A stretch of DNA of 64,000 nt. It comes from Gemmatimonadota bacterium (lineage in GTDB: Bacteria; Gemmatimonadota; Gemmatimonadetes; Gemmatimonadales; Gemmatimonadaceae). The stretch covers positions 124,001-188,000 of the forward strand of contig BJHH01000001.1 of NCBI GenBank assembly GCA_014192065.1, in the 5' to 3' direction. The position numbers and the translations under genes were made by a program. Shown piece after piece: positions 55,531 through 64,000 of this stretch. The notes under the pieces were generated by a model. The model did not search any database. It had not been told where the DNA came from and saw only the letters and a list, made by a program, of their open reading frames with translations. Numbering within the stretch: the stretch's first letter is position 1; the number at the start of each line of letters is the position of its first letter.

Positions 55531-58500
55531 CTACGGGGTCTTCGGCGTTGTCACGCCCGCGGCCTGCAGGGCTTGCTGCAGTGCGGGAATCCGCTCCTTC
55601 ACCAGCTTCATTAACCGATCCACCTGTTTCTGCAGGTCGGCTGGCAGCGCCTTCATGGCCTCGATCTGTGCGGGGGTCGGGTTGAACGGCACGTTCAGCA
55701 TTTCGGTCGTGGTTGCGAACTTGGCCTGAACCGTCAGCGTTGTCTGTTCCGGCGGCGGGCCCTGATCGTCGATTGGCGGTGTGGCGGTTGCGCCTCCAGC
55801 CGCCGCTCCACCAGCAGGGGGTGAGCCTGCCGGTGCGCCGCCGCGACCACCTGCGCCTCCACGTCCGCCGGCGCCGCCACGACCGCCACCGGCCGCCCCG
55901 CCGACCTCGCGCGTCAGTTCCTGGAACTCCTTCTCGATCGCAGCGAGTTCCTTCTTCTGGTCGTCGCTGAGTTTTGCCGTCGCGGAATCTGCTGAACGCT
56001 TGAGCTCGGCAAACTTCCGCTGCGCCGTGTCGGCCTGCGCCTGCTTCTCACGCAGTGTGCGCTGGAACGCGACAACGCTCAACCGGTACTGATTCAACTG
56101 CTTCAACTCGGTGACGGTGAGCATCACCTGCGGATCCTTGAGTAACGCGAACTTCTGTTGCACGATCGTCGGTGTGCCAGACGCCGGTGTGATCGTCAGC
56201 TTCGCGATGTAATCACCGGGCAGCGCGGCAAAGGTGTCGTTGTTGCCGCGGCCACCCGCGCCGCCACCCGCGCCGCCACCCGCGCCGCCGGCTGGCGGAG
56301 CGCCCTGAGCGGGGTCGCCTGCTGCGCCACCACGTCCGCCGCCTCCGCGCTGGGGCGTTGTTGCCGTATCAACGGGACCGGTGAGTGGCGGGCCGACGCG
56401 CATGTCCCACACCGGGCGGTAGAGCCCAGGCTGCTTGGTGACCGGCAGTTCGCGCACGACCGTGCCGGTCGCGTCGACGATTTCGAGCTTGGCCTTCGAC
56501 GTCGCCGCCATCTCGCGAATCAGGTACGCCAGCTTCGGGCCGGGGGGCGGATTCTGTCCCGTGAATCCGCGCGTGCCCATTCCTGAGTTGCGGCTGGTGT
56601 TCGGGGTGTAGAGCAGGGCATCGCCGATCGGGAATAGGAACGCCACCGGCGCCTGCTTCGCGTCGGCGAGCTTCTCGAGCGGCGTCAGGTCGTCGAGGAT
56701 GTATACGCCACGACCGTGCGTCCCAACGACGAGGTCGTTGAACCGTTCCTGGATTTTGATGTCGTGCACCGGCACGGTGGGGAGCCCGGTCTTGAGCTGC
56801 GTCCAGCTGTTGCCGCCCTCAGTCGAAAAGAACACGCCGAATTCCGTGCCCACAAACAGCAGGCTTGACGTGCGATGGTGCTCTCGAATCAGATGGACCG
56901 ATCCACCGTCCGGCAGATTGCCCGTAATGCTGGTCCAGCGCTTGCCGTAATCCGCACTCTTCAGCACGTAGGGCTTGAAGTCGTTGCTGCGGTGCCCGTC
57001 GAACGTGGCATAGAGGGTGCCCTCGTTCGCGCGCGACCAGATCACGCGGCTCACGAACGTCGTGTCGGGCACGCCGTCGAAGTGGTCCACTTTCGTCCAG
57101 GTCTTTCCGTCGTCGCGCGTGACCTGAATAATTCCATCATCGGTGCCGATTGCGAGCAGCCCAGCCTTGAGCGGCGACTCGTCGATGCTCGTGACGTTGC
57201 TGAACTCCGCCGTGCCTTCGTTGCGGCCGAGCGCGGTGGAATCGGGAACGGCGCCCCGCATCGGCAGTGTGTTGCGGTCGATGGCGCGCGTCAGGTCTGG
57301 GCTGATCTTCGTCCAGCTGTCGCCCCGATCACTGCTCTTGAAAAGGAAGTTCGCGGCCATATACACGCCCTTCACCAAGTGCTTCGACGGCAGGATCGGT
57401 GCGTTCCAATTGAAGCGGAGCGGCTTGTCGCCGGGCTTGATCGTAGGCCGGATGTTGCGGCTCTGACCGGTGCGCGTGTCGTAGCGCGAAACGCCGCCGT
57501 TCTGCGATTCGGCGTATACGTAGTTCGGGTCGTTCGGGTCGGGCACGGTGTAAAATCCGTCCCCGCCGGCGGTGCGATACCAGTCGGCGTTGGTTGGGCC
57601 AAACGCGTTCCGCGAGCGATTTGGTCCGCACCAGGCGCCGTTGTCCTGCAGTCCGCCGCACACGTTGTAGAACGGCTGCACATCGTCCACGAAGATGTCA
57701 TAGAACTGCGCGAGCGGCAGCGACTGCTCGTGATCCCAGGTGCGGCCGCGGTCGAATGAGGTGTAGAGCCCGCCGTCCGTGCCGAGGATCTGGATCTCGG
57801 GGTGCGTCGGGTCGATCCAGAGTTCGTGGTGGTCGCTGTGCACTCCGCCGGTGGCATATCCCGTCCAGGTGCGTCCGCCGTCCCACGACTCCTGCGATGC
57901 CGCATTAAGGCGCACCACGTGCTCCGGATCGGTCGGGTCGCACTTCACAAAACTGTAGAACCAGGCCGTGCTGTTGATTGGTGCCGTTTGGCGCCACGTT
58001 GTGCCGGCGTCGTCGGACCGAAAAATGCCGCCGGTATTGCCGCGGGCGTGAATGCTTGCGTAGACGGTGTTCGGCTTCGAGGTGCAAACAGAAAGGCCGA
58101 TCCGACCGATCTCTCCGGTGGGGAGGCCGGTCGCGAGCTTGTTCCACGTCTTGCCGGCGTCGATCGTCTTGTAAATCGCGCTCTCGGTACCGGCTGGCAG
58201 AAACGCATACTCGCGTCGCTCGCGCTGGTAACTCGCCGCGTAGAGCACATCGGGATTCGACGGGTCGATCACGACGTCGGTGAAGCCAGTGTGCTTGCTG
58301 ATCTCTTTCGAGTTCGTCCAGCTCTTGCCGCCGTCAGTAGTCTTGTAGAGCCCACGCTCGCCACCGGGCGCCCAGAGCGGACCGAGTGCCGCCACGTAGA
58401 CGACGTTGGGGTCGCGCGGATCAATCACGATGCGCCCGATGTGCTGCGACTTGGGTAGCATCGGCGCGCTCCAGGTACGGCCGCCGTCAGTGGACTTGTA

Positions 58501-58956
58501 GATACCGGTGCCCCACGACGAGCTACGCATGTTGCTTGCCTCGCCCGTGCCCACCCAGACGATCTCCGCGTTCGACGGCGCGACTTCGACCGCGCCAACT
58601 CCGCCGGTGCGCACCGAGTCGAACACGGCGGTCCAGGTCACGCCGGCATTGACCGTCTTCCAGACGCCACCGGTCGCCGCGCCGATGTACACCACATTGC
58701 CTAGCCGGCCACCGCGACTCGACGCGGGATTCTCCGCGACAGCGAGATCGGTGATGCGGCCGCTCATCGACGCCGGCCCGATCGCGCGGAAACCAAGCGC
58801 GCGCACCAGCAACGAGTCGGCCGGGCCGGCGGCTTGGCGGCCGACCGCGGGTGAACCCCCGATGCTGCGTGGGGCGACGGCTCGTGTCTGTGCGGCAAGT
58901 GCAGCCGGTAGCAGCAGTGACAGGGCGGTGGCGCGGAAAATGGCGGAGCGAATCAT
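55531..58956 (-). CDS. Large secreted Asp-box (sortilin/BNR-like) protein
   Basis: The product is 1141 aa from ATG 58956. A signal peptide (ATALSLLLPAALAAQ) is followed by a beta-propeller of Asp-box repeats (KSTDGGRTWSAP, KTTDGGKSWTN, SSDRGDSWTK, STEGGNSWTQ), as in VPS10/sortilin-like and glycosidase-like proteins. The last ~250 residues contain Gly/Arg linkers and a coiled-coil-like charged stretch (LKRSADSATAKLSDDQKKEL). No catalytic motif was recognised; it probably binds proteins or glycans at the surface. Confidence 0.87.
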   Translation of the reverse strand: MIRSAIFRATALSLLLPAALAAQTRAVAPRSIGGSPAVGRQAAGPADSLLVRALGFRAIGPASMSGRITDLAVAENPASSRGGRLGNVVYIGAATGGVWKTVNAGVTWTAVFDSVRTGGVGAVEVAPSNAEIVWVGTGEASNMRSSSWGTGIYKSTDGGRTWSAPMLPKSQHIGRIVIDPRDPNVVYVAALGPLWAPGGERGLYKTTDGGKSWTNSKEISKHTGFTDVVIDPSNPDVLYAASYQRERREYAFLPAGTESAIYKTIDAGKTWNKLATGLPTGEIGRIGLSVCTSKPNTVYASIHARGNTGGIFRSDDAGTTWRQTAPINSTAWFYSFVKCDPTDPEHVVRLNAASQESWDGGRTWTGYATGGVHSDHHELWIDPTHPEIQILGTDGGLYTSFDRGRTWDHEQSLPLAQFYDIFVDDVQPFYNVCGGLQDNGAWCGPNRSRNAFGPTNADWYRTAGGDGFYTVPDPNDPNYVYAESQNGGVSRYDTRTGQSRNIRPTIKPGDKPLRFNWNAPILPSKHLVKGVYMAANFLFKSSDRGDSWTKISPDLTRAIDRNTLPMRGAVPDSTALGRNEGTAEFSNVTSIDESPLKAGLLAIGTDDGIIQVTRDDGKTWTKVDHFDGVPDTTFVSRVIWSRANEGTLYATFDGHRSNDFKPYVLKSADYGKRWTSITGNLPDGGSVHLIREHHRTSSLLFVGTEFGVFFSTEGGNSWTQLKTGLPTVPVHDIKIQERFNDLVVGTHGRGVYILDDLTPLEKLADAKQAPVAFLFPIGDALLYTPNTSRNSGMGTRGFTGQNPPPGPKLAYLIREMAATSKAKLEIVDATGTVVRELPVTKQPGLYRPVWDMRVGPPLTGPVDTATTPQRGGGGRGGAAGDPAQGAPPAGGAGGGAGGGAGGRGNNDTFAALPGDYIAKLTITPASGTPTIVQQKFALLKDPQVMLTVTELKQLNQYRLSVVAFQRTLREKQAQADTAQRKFAELKRSADSATAKLSDDQKKELAAIEKEFQELTREVGGAAGGGRGGAGGRGGAGGRGGAPAGSPPAGGAAAGGATATPPIDDQGPPPEQTTLTVQAKFATTTEMLNVPFNPTPAQIEAMKALPADLQKQVDRLMKLVKERIPALQQALQAAGVTTPKTP

Positions 58957-59134
58957 TGGACCGTATCGTTGCGGGATGGAATCGCGTGGAGCCCGGATTG
59001 CGCTGGAAACTACGATCGGCAGGCGCCTTCCGCTGCGCACGGGAATGTTTGAACCACCCGAACGCTTTGGTGTAGAGTGCTACAGAGGGCTGGTCGGTAC
59101 CCTGTCCAAGTACGCAGCTCAACAGGAGACGGCG

Positions 59135-59335
59135 ATGCGACGCACCAGGCGCACGCGCTGTTCACAGCTCCGAGTGTCTGCCGCGATGCAGTACCGAGAC
59201 TGTTTCGAACTGGCGGTCGACCGAAAAGTGGGAAGCATCAATGCGCTGTTCATCACACTGAAATCCGGCCTGGATTATCGGCCGGGCCGTGCATCGTTCG
59301 TGCTCGACGAAGCGGCTGAGGTGGCGAAGCCGTAA
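59135..59335 (+). CDS. Small hypothetical protein
   Basis: The product is 66 aa. ATG 59135 has a good AGGAG site 6 nt upstream. The N-terminus is basic (MRRTRRTRCSQLR), then MQYRDCFELAVDRKVGSINA and LFITLKSGLDYRPG. No family was recognised. The translation signal is the main support. Confidence 0.4.
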   Translation: MRRTRRTRCSQLRVSAAMQYRDCFELAVDRKVGSINALFITLKSGLDYRPGRASFVLDEAAEVAKP

Positions 59336-59379
59336 GTAGTGCTTGCGCTCGGGCGCCGGCGTGGCGCTATTCATCAGCT

Positions 59380-59748
59380 ATGGTCGAAGACCCGTCGGTG
59401 CCTCCCGACACGCTCAGCGAACTCCTGACGCTCGCCGCCCGCCGCGCGAAAGACGGGCAACTGGCAACGCTGGCCATCGCTGGATGCGGAGGCGCGGTCA
59501 TTTTTGTTCTCGTGCTCGGGCGAGCCGGGTGGCTTGGTGCCGCGGCGGAATTGGCTGTTGGAAGTTTCGGCATCTGGGGCATCGCCGACCGCGAACTCAA
59601 CCTGCTCTACGCGACGCCTGGGTCAGCACGCGGCCGCGTGCTCCGTTGGCGCATCACGAAGGGCGTGAGCGCCGTCACCGCGACGCTCGCGGCAGCGACC
59701 GCGTTCGGGGCTATGTTCATTCCTCTCTTCGGCCGCTGGAAGACTTGA
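59380..59748 (+). CDS. Small membrane protein of unknown function
   Basis: The product is 122 aa with two or three hydrophobic segments (LAIAGCGGAVIFVLVLG, AAAELAVGSFGIWGIAD and VTATLAAATAFGAMFIPLF). No family was recognised. Its TGA overlaps the ATG of the next gene (TGATG), so it is the first gene of a three-gene operon. Confidence 0.6.
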   Translation: MVEDPSVPPDTLSELLTLAARRAKDGQLATLAIAGCGGAVIFVLVLGRAGWLGAAAELAVGSFGIWGIADRELNLLYATPGSARGRVLRWRITKGVSAVTATLAAATAFGAMFIPLFGRWKT

Positions 59749-60662
59749 TGACCACGCATTTCACCGACGCCGACGTGCGTGCGGTCCTGACATACGAAAC
59801 GCTGATTCCCGCGATGGAGCGGGCGTTGGGCGACTTCTCGCTCGGAAAGGTCGTGCAGCCGGTGCGCACGACGATTCCCGTCGCGGAGCAGGGTGGATAC
59901 CTGTTCGTGATGCCAGCCTATGCCCAGGGCGCGAACGCGCTCGGCGCAAAACTCGTGACCTACTTCCCGAAGAACCGGGGCGTCGCGACGCACTTCGCCA
60001 CCATCCAGCTGTTCAAGCCCGAAACCGGCGAGCCGCTGGCCTCGATGGACGGCTCGCTCATCACGGAGATGCGCACGGCGGCCGTGTCGGCGGTCGCCAC
60101 AGACCGCCTCGCACGGAAGGATGCGGCGGTGCTCGCGCTCATTGGGGCCGGCGTTCAGGCCCGCAGTCACCTGCAGGCACTCCGTCAGGTGCGGTCGTTC
60201 CGTGAAGTGCGGGTCTGGAGCCCGAATTCCGCAGCCGCGTTTGCGAGCGAGCATGGCGTGGTCGCCGCTGCGGACGCTGAGGCCTGCGTGCGAGGCGCCG
60301 ACGTGATCGTGGTCGCCACGACGTCGATGCAACCCGTGCTGCATGGCGCGTGGGTGGCGGACGGCGCGCATCTGAACAGTGTGGGTGCCGCGCTGCCCGA
60401 CTGTCGCGAACTCGATGACGAGTTCATACACCGGGCGAAGATTTTTGTGGATTCGCGAGCTGGCGCATTCGCCGAGTCGGGCGACGTGCGGGCGGTGAAC
60501 CGCGTCGACGCTGAGATTGGTGAGGTCGTGCTCGGCAGGCATCCAGGGCGTACGTCCGCATCGGAGGTGACCTGGTTCAAGTCGCTCGGCATGGCGGTGG
60601 AGGATGTCGTGACCGCCCAACTCGTCATGCATGCGCTAACCCGCAACGGAGAGAAGTCATGA
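59748..60662 (+). CDS. Ornithine cyclodeaminase / mu-crystallin family enzyme
   Basis: The product is 304 aa. FTDADVRAVLTYETLIPAME, GAKLVTYFPKNRG, TEMRTAAVSAVATD, the Rossmann motif ALIGAGVQARSHLQAL and GAHLNSVGA are the family blocks. Members act as ornithine cyclodeaminases, ketimine or pyrroline-2-carboxylate reductases, or alanine dehydrogenases; the substrate here is unknown. It overlaps both neighbours in the operon. Confidence 0.88.
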   Translation: MTTHFTDADVRAVLTYETLIPAMERALGDFSLGKVVQPVRTTIPVAEQGGYLFVMPAYAQGANALGAKLVTYFPKNRGVATHFATIQLFKPETGEPLASMDGSLITEMRTAAVSAVATDRLARKDAAVLALIGAGVQARSHLQALRQVRSFREVRVWSPNSAAAFASEHGVVAAADAEACVRGADVIVVATTSMQPVLHGAWVADGAHLNSVGAALPDCRELDDEFIHRAKIFVDSRAGAFAESGDVRAVNRVDAEIGEVVLGRHPGRTSASEVTWFKSLGMAVEDVVTAQLVMHALTRNGEKS

Positions 60663-61516
60663 AGCGCTCGGCTCTCCTCAACTGGGTGGCCGCGGCCTCC
60701 GCAGTCTCGGTTGGCTGTCACGCGTCACGCCAGTCGGCAGCCGCCGCGCCTGAGGCGCTCTATCAGGTGCACGCCGTTCGATTTGGCACCCTCGCGAACT
60801 TTCCAAAGCGTTCGCTGATCGCCGGCGCGCCAGCGACCGACTCGCTCGATATCGCGCTGATGGTGTGGGTGGTGCGGGGCGGGGGCCGTGCGATTCTCGT
60901 GGACGCCGGCTTCTATCGCGAGAAGTTCATGCGGCAGTGGAAGCCCGTGGATTACCGGAAACCGTCCGAGGCGATCGACGCGCTCGGGATCAAGCCCGAG
61001 GATGTTACCGATATCGTGATCTCGCACATCCATTGGGACCATGCCGACGGCGCTGACCTGTTCCCACGCGCGAAGGTCTGGCTGCAGCGCGAGGAGTATG
61101 AGTACCACATCAGCGATAGCGGTACGGTGAAGAACCGGAGTATCGATGCCGAGGTCGCGAAGATGTTTCACGCACTCAAGGCGGCTGGCCGCGTGAATCT
61201 CATTGACGGCGACGCGAAGGAAATCATCCCGGGCATCAGGGTGTACACCGGCGGCAAGCACACGTTTGCGTCGGAGTATGTCGGGGCGGCCACCCGAAGC
61301 GGTACGGTGATCCTCGCGTCGGACAACGCCTACCTCTACGAGAATCTCGAGAAGCAGGTGGCCATCAACCAGACGCTTGATCCGGCATCGAACCTGGCGG
61401 CACAGGCGCGAATGCAGGCGCTCGCCGCATCGCCACGCCTCGTTGTACCGGGCCACGACGCTGCCGTGTTCGCGCGATTTCCCGTCAGCGCGGGGCGCGT
61501 GGCGCGAATCGATTGA
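60659..61516 (+). CDS. Lactonase-like metallo-beta-lactamase-fold lipoprotein
   Basis: The product is 285 aa and starts within the preceding gene (ATGA). A lipobox (SAVSVGCHAS) suggests membrane anchoring. The MBL motif is SHIHWDHADG with His123, His125, Asp127 and His128; ASDNAYLYENL resembles the Asp and Tyr region of N-acyl-homoserine lactonases; PGHD supplies a further ligand. It may open lactones such as acyl-homoserine lactones, but the family also includes other hydrolases. Confidence 0.82.
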   Translation: MKRSALLNWVAAASAVSVGCHASRQSAAAAPEALYQVHAVRFGTLANFPKRSLIAGAPATDSLDIALMVWVVRGGGRAILVDAGFYREKFMRQWKPVDYRKPSEAIDALGIKPEDVTDIVISHIHWDHADGADLFPRAKVWLQREEYEYHISDSGTVKNRSIDAEVAKMFHALKAAGRVNLIDGDAKEIIPGIRVYTGGKHTFASEYVGAATRSGTVILASDNAYLYENLEKQVAINQTLDPASNLAAQARMQALAASPRLVVPGHDAAVFARFPVSAGRVARID

Positions 61517-61617
61517 CCGTACATTCGGCGCGGGCACCTGCCACTACTCGCCAGCAGGTCGTCAACGCTGCACATTCTGGAGACGTAGCACCCGTGACCC
61601 CCTCACCAGGACTCCGT

Positions 61618-64000
61618 ATGCGAACACCCGCTCGCGTCCTTGCCTTGCTCGCGCTGGTCGCCGTTGCTGCGCCGCTCGTCGCGCAGACGCCGATGGTCAA
61701 CAAGTCGGCGAACCCCCTCCTCACCAACTTCAAGTTCCGCTCGATCGGGCCCGCCAGCATGGGCGGCCGCATCGACGACATCGAAGTGGCGGCCACCGAT
61801 CCCAGCATCATCTATATCGGTTACGCCGTCGGCGGCGTCTGGAAGTCTGAGAACAACGGCACGACGTTTCATCCCGTATTCGATGAGCAAACGGTGGCGT
61901 CCATCGGCGACATCGCCATCCACCCGACCAACCCGAACATTGTGTATGTCGGGTCTGGCGAGGCGAACAACCGACAGACCACCTCGTTTGGTGACGGGAT
62001 GTACAAGACCACCGATGGTGGAAAAACTTGGGCACATATCGGCTTGCGGGCGACGCAGTCGATTTCGCGCGTCCTGATTGACCCGCGGAACCCCGAAGTC
62101 GTGTACGTGGCGGCCGCCGGCCACCTCTTTGGCCCCAACGCGGAACGTGGCGTCTACAAGACCACGGACGGCGGGAAGAACTGGAACCTGGTGAAGTTCA
62201 TCGACGAGAACACGGGCTTCACCGATCTCGCGATGGACGCGTCGAACTCGAACATCCTCTACGCAGCGGCCTATCAGCGGCAACGGTCGAGCTGCTGCTT
62301 CAACGGCGGCGGTCCCGGCAGCGGCCTCTGGAAGACGACGGACGGCGGCAAGACCTGGGCCAAGGTGACGGCCCCCGGGTTGGCACCGGGAACGTACGGC
62401 CGCATCGCGGTTGCCACGTCGGCGTCGAGCCCGGGCGTGGTGTACGTGCAGATCGAGGCTGGCCCGGTCGGACAGGTCGGCGTGACCACGGCACCGGCCG
62501 CGCCGGCAGCCGGCGATGTCGCGGGCGGCGGCGGACGCGGCGGTTACGACTGGTGCAACAATGGCGGTCCGGGCGGCGGGTTCCCGGCAGGTGGCGGCGG
62601 TGGACGCGCTGGCGCCGATGTGCCGGCCACACCGAAGCCGGCGCTTGATCCGAGTCAGGGCGGCGTCTTCCGGACGGCCGACAATGGCCGGACCTGGACC
62701 ATGACCAGCAACTGCAATGCGCGGCCGATGTACTTCAGCCAGCTCCGCGTCGATCCGACCAACCCGAACACGGTGTACGCATCAGGTCTCCCGTGGACTA
62801 AGTCGGTCGACGGCGGCAAGACGTTTGCCACGCTCGACGACGCCGGCGGCAACAATAATGCCGGGCACGTCGACAATCATGCGATGTGGATCGACCCGAA
62901 GAACCCGCGGCATCTGCTCATCGGCAACGACGGCGGATTCAACGTCTCGTGGGATCAGGGTAAAACGTGGGACTATGTGAACACGATGGCGACCGGCCTC
63001 TCGTATTGGGTGGCCGCCGACATGCGCCGGCCGTACCATGTGTTCACTGGTCTCCAGGACAACGGATCGTGGGGCGGGCCGAGCTCGGTGCGCGGGCAGG
63101 ATGGCATCCTCAACTCGCACTGGTATGGCGTTGGTGGCGGTGACGGCTTCCAGACTGCTTCTGATCCCACGGCGCACAACATCATCTTTACGGAATCCCA
63201 GAACGGCAACACGAGCCGGTATGATCTGTTCACGGGTGCCACGCAGAGCGTGCGCCCGACTCCGCCGTCGGGAGGCGGTGGCGCCAGCGCACCGGTGGCC
63301 TGTTCGGATGGTCGTGTGAACACCGGCACCGGTGGTCGCGGCGGCGGCGGTGGTGGTGGCGGTCGTGGCGGTGGCAGCCGCGGCAATATCCTCAACGCCC
63401 AAGCCGGCGACGAAGCGCGCTTCAACTGGAACACCCCGTTCCAGCTCTCGCCGCACAATCCGAAGGTGATGTGGCTGGGCGGCGCGCGGTTGTACCGCTC
63501 GGACAACCAGGGCGATACCTGGGTACAGAGCGCCGACATTACCAAGAAGATCGATCGGTGCAACATCGCGTTGATGGGTGCGCCGGGCACGACCACGCAG
63601 CTCTCGAAGAACGACGGCCTGACGCAGTACTCCACGATCATCGCAGTTTCGGAGTCGCCGGTGTTGGCCGGAGTCGTATGGGCCGGCACAGATGACGGGC
63701 TCCTGCAGGTGAGCCGCGACAACGGCGTGACATTTACCGAAGTCGGCAAAAACCTTCCGGGCCTTCCGGCGAATCATGCGCACTGGGTCGCGCGCATTGA
63801 CGCGTCGCATTTCGACGCGGGGACGGCATATGTCGCGGTCGACGGACATCGCAGCGATGACCTCAAGCCGTATGCGTTCGTCACGACCGACTACGGCCGC
63901 ACCTTCCGCAGTATTTCTTCGAACCTTCCGGGTTACGGGAACCTGCAGGTGATCCGTGAAGATCCGAAGAATCCCGACCTGCTCTACGTCGGCACGGAGT
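61618..64000 (+). CDS. Large secreted Asp-box (sortilin/BNR-like) protein, 3' end outside window
   Basis: ATG 61618 follows an AGGA site. At least 794 codons are in frame to the window edge. A signal peptide (VLALLALVAVAAPLVAQ) is followed by Asp-box repeats (KTTDGGKTWAHI, KTTDGGKNWNLV, KTTDGGKTWAKV, RTADNGRTWTM, RSDNQGDTWVQ). Gly/Arg linkers are conspicuous (GGRGGGGGGGGRGGGSRG). It is a paralogue in plan of the protein at 55531-58956. No enzyme motif was recognised. Confidence 0.88.
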   Translation, partial: MRTPARVLALLALVAVAAPLVAQTPMVNKSANPLLTNFKFRSIGPASMGGRIDDIEVAATDPSIIYIGYAVGGVWKSENNGTTFHPVFDEQTVASIGDIAIHPTNPNIVYVGSGEANNRQTTSFGDGMYKTTDGGKTWAHIGLRATQSISRVLIDPRNPEVVYVAAAGHLFGPNAERGVYKTTDGGKNWNLVKFIDENTGFTDLAMDASNSNILYAAAYQRQRSSCCFNGGGPGSGLWKTTDGGKTWAKVTAPGLAPGTYGRIAVATSASSPGVVYVQIEAGPVGQVGVTTAPAAPAAGDVAGGGGRGGYDWCNNGGPGGGFPAGGGGGRAGADVPATPKPALDPSQGGVFRTADNGRTWTMTSNCNARPMYFSQLRVDPTNPNTVYASGLPWTKSVDGGKTFATLDDAGGNNNAGHVDNHAMWIDPKNPRHLLIGNDGGFNVSWDQGKTWDYVNTMATGLSYWVAADMRRPYHVFTGLQDNGSWGGPSSVRGQDGILNSHWYGVGGGDGFQTASDPTAHNIIFTESQNGNTSRYDLFTGATQSVRPTPPSGGGGASAPVACSDGRVNTGTGGRGGGGGGGGRGGGSRGNILNAQAGDEARFNWNTPFQLSPHNPKVMWLGGARLYRSDNQGDTWVQSADITKKIDRCNIALMGAPGTTTQLSKNDGLTQYSTIIAVSESPVLAGVVWAGTDDGLLQVSRDNGVTFTEVGKNLPGLPANHAHWVARIDASHFDAGTAYVAVDGHRSDDLKPYAFVTTDYGRTFRSISSNLPGYGNLQVIREDPKNPDLLYVGTE

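Noticed and set aside
59162-59374. Minus-strand 70-aa frame opposite the small plus-strand gene
   Set aside because: It has no ribosome-binding site and no recognisable domain; the plus-strand frame has a better start signal.

Overview
The window is GC-rich bacterial chromosome. Its gene content points to Gemmatimonadota or a close relative, although no marker gene is present to prove it. The signs are a SusC/SusD-type outer-membrane pair, many secreted peptidases and Asp-box (sortilin-like) proteins joined by Gly/Arg-rich linkers, a homospermidine route, and a dense chromosome with short operons. No rRNA, tRNA, phage, insertion sequence or CRISPR array was seen.

Layout. 0-4.7 kb: a divergent partial gene, an unusual zinc-ribbon SDR protein, then a homospermidine synthase/PLP decarboxylase operon with a clear terminator. 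4.9-9.9 kb: a secreted hydrolase, a glucosamine-6-phosphate deaminase/PIG-L fusion, a truncated binding-protein gene, a CIA30 protein and a GNAT acetyltransferase. The GNAT carries a 137-bp copy of the decarboxylase 3' end and lies next to a 10-bp tandem repeat. 10-14.6 kb: SusC/SusD operon. 14.6-20.1 kb: lipocalin, SOUL protein, CFA-type methyltransferase, a DCC protein, a copper amine oxidase and two gene remnants.

20.3-29.6 kb: a chromosomal integron. An IntI-type integrase (28504-29619, minus) is followed on its 3' side by an attI-like region and an array with seven near-complete attC sites and two half-sites. The integrase reads in the same direction as the cassettes, which is the minority 'inverse' arrangement. 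The cassettes carry six type II toxin-antitoxin modules (three BrnTA-like, two HigBA-like, one RelE-type), a serine hydrolase, a Cache-domain protein, a DinB protein and a secreted protein. All six modules have a -10 hexamer 5-6 nt before the first start codon, which implies leaderless mRNAs.

29.7-37.1 kb: a formate operon read on the minus strand: formate dehydrogenase catalytic half, NuoE-NuoF-type fusion, Fe-S half, fdhD, then fhs. The catalytic half has an in-frame TGA at the active site followed by a SECIS-like hairpin, so it is very probably a selenoprotein. Its Fe-S N-terminal third is encoded separately, two genes downstream. Together these genes would oxidise formate to CO2 with NADH production and also activate it as formyl-THF.

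37.2-42.4 kb: threonine synthase, MoeZ/MoaD sulfur-transfer pair (possibly serving the molybdenum cofactor), panB and a D-threonine-aldolase-like enzyme. 42.5-64 kb: a secreted S9 peptidase, lytic transglycosylase, DUF350 protein, two M14-type peptidases, a lipid-kinase-like protein, a membrane-fused spermidine-synthase-like protein, two large Asp-box proteins (the last runs off the window) and a three-gene operon ending in an ornithine-cyclodeaminase-like enzyme and a lactonase-like MBL-fold lipoprotein.
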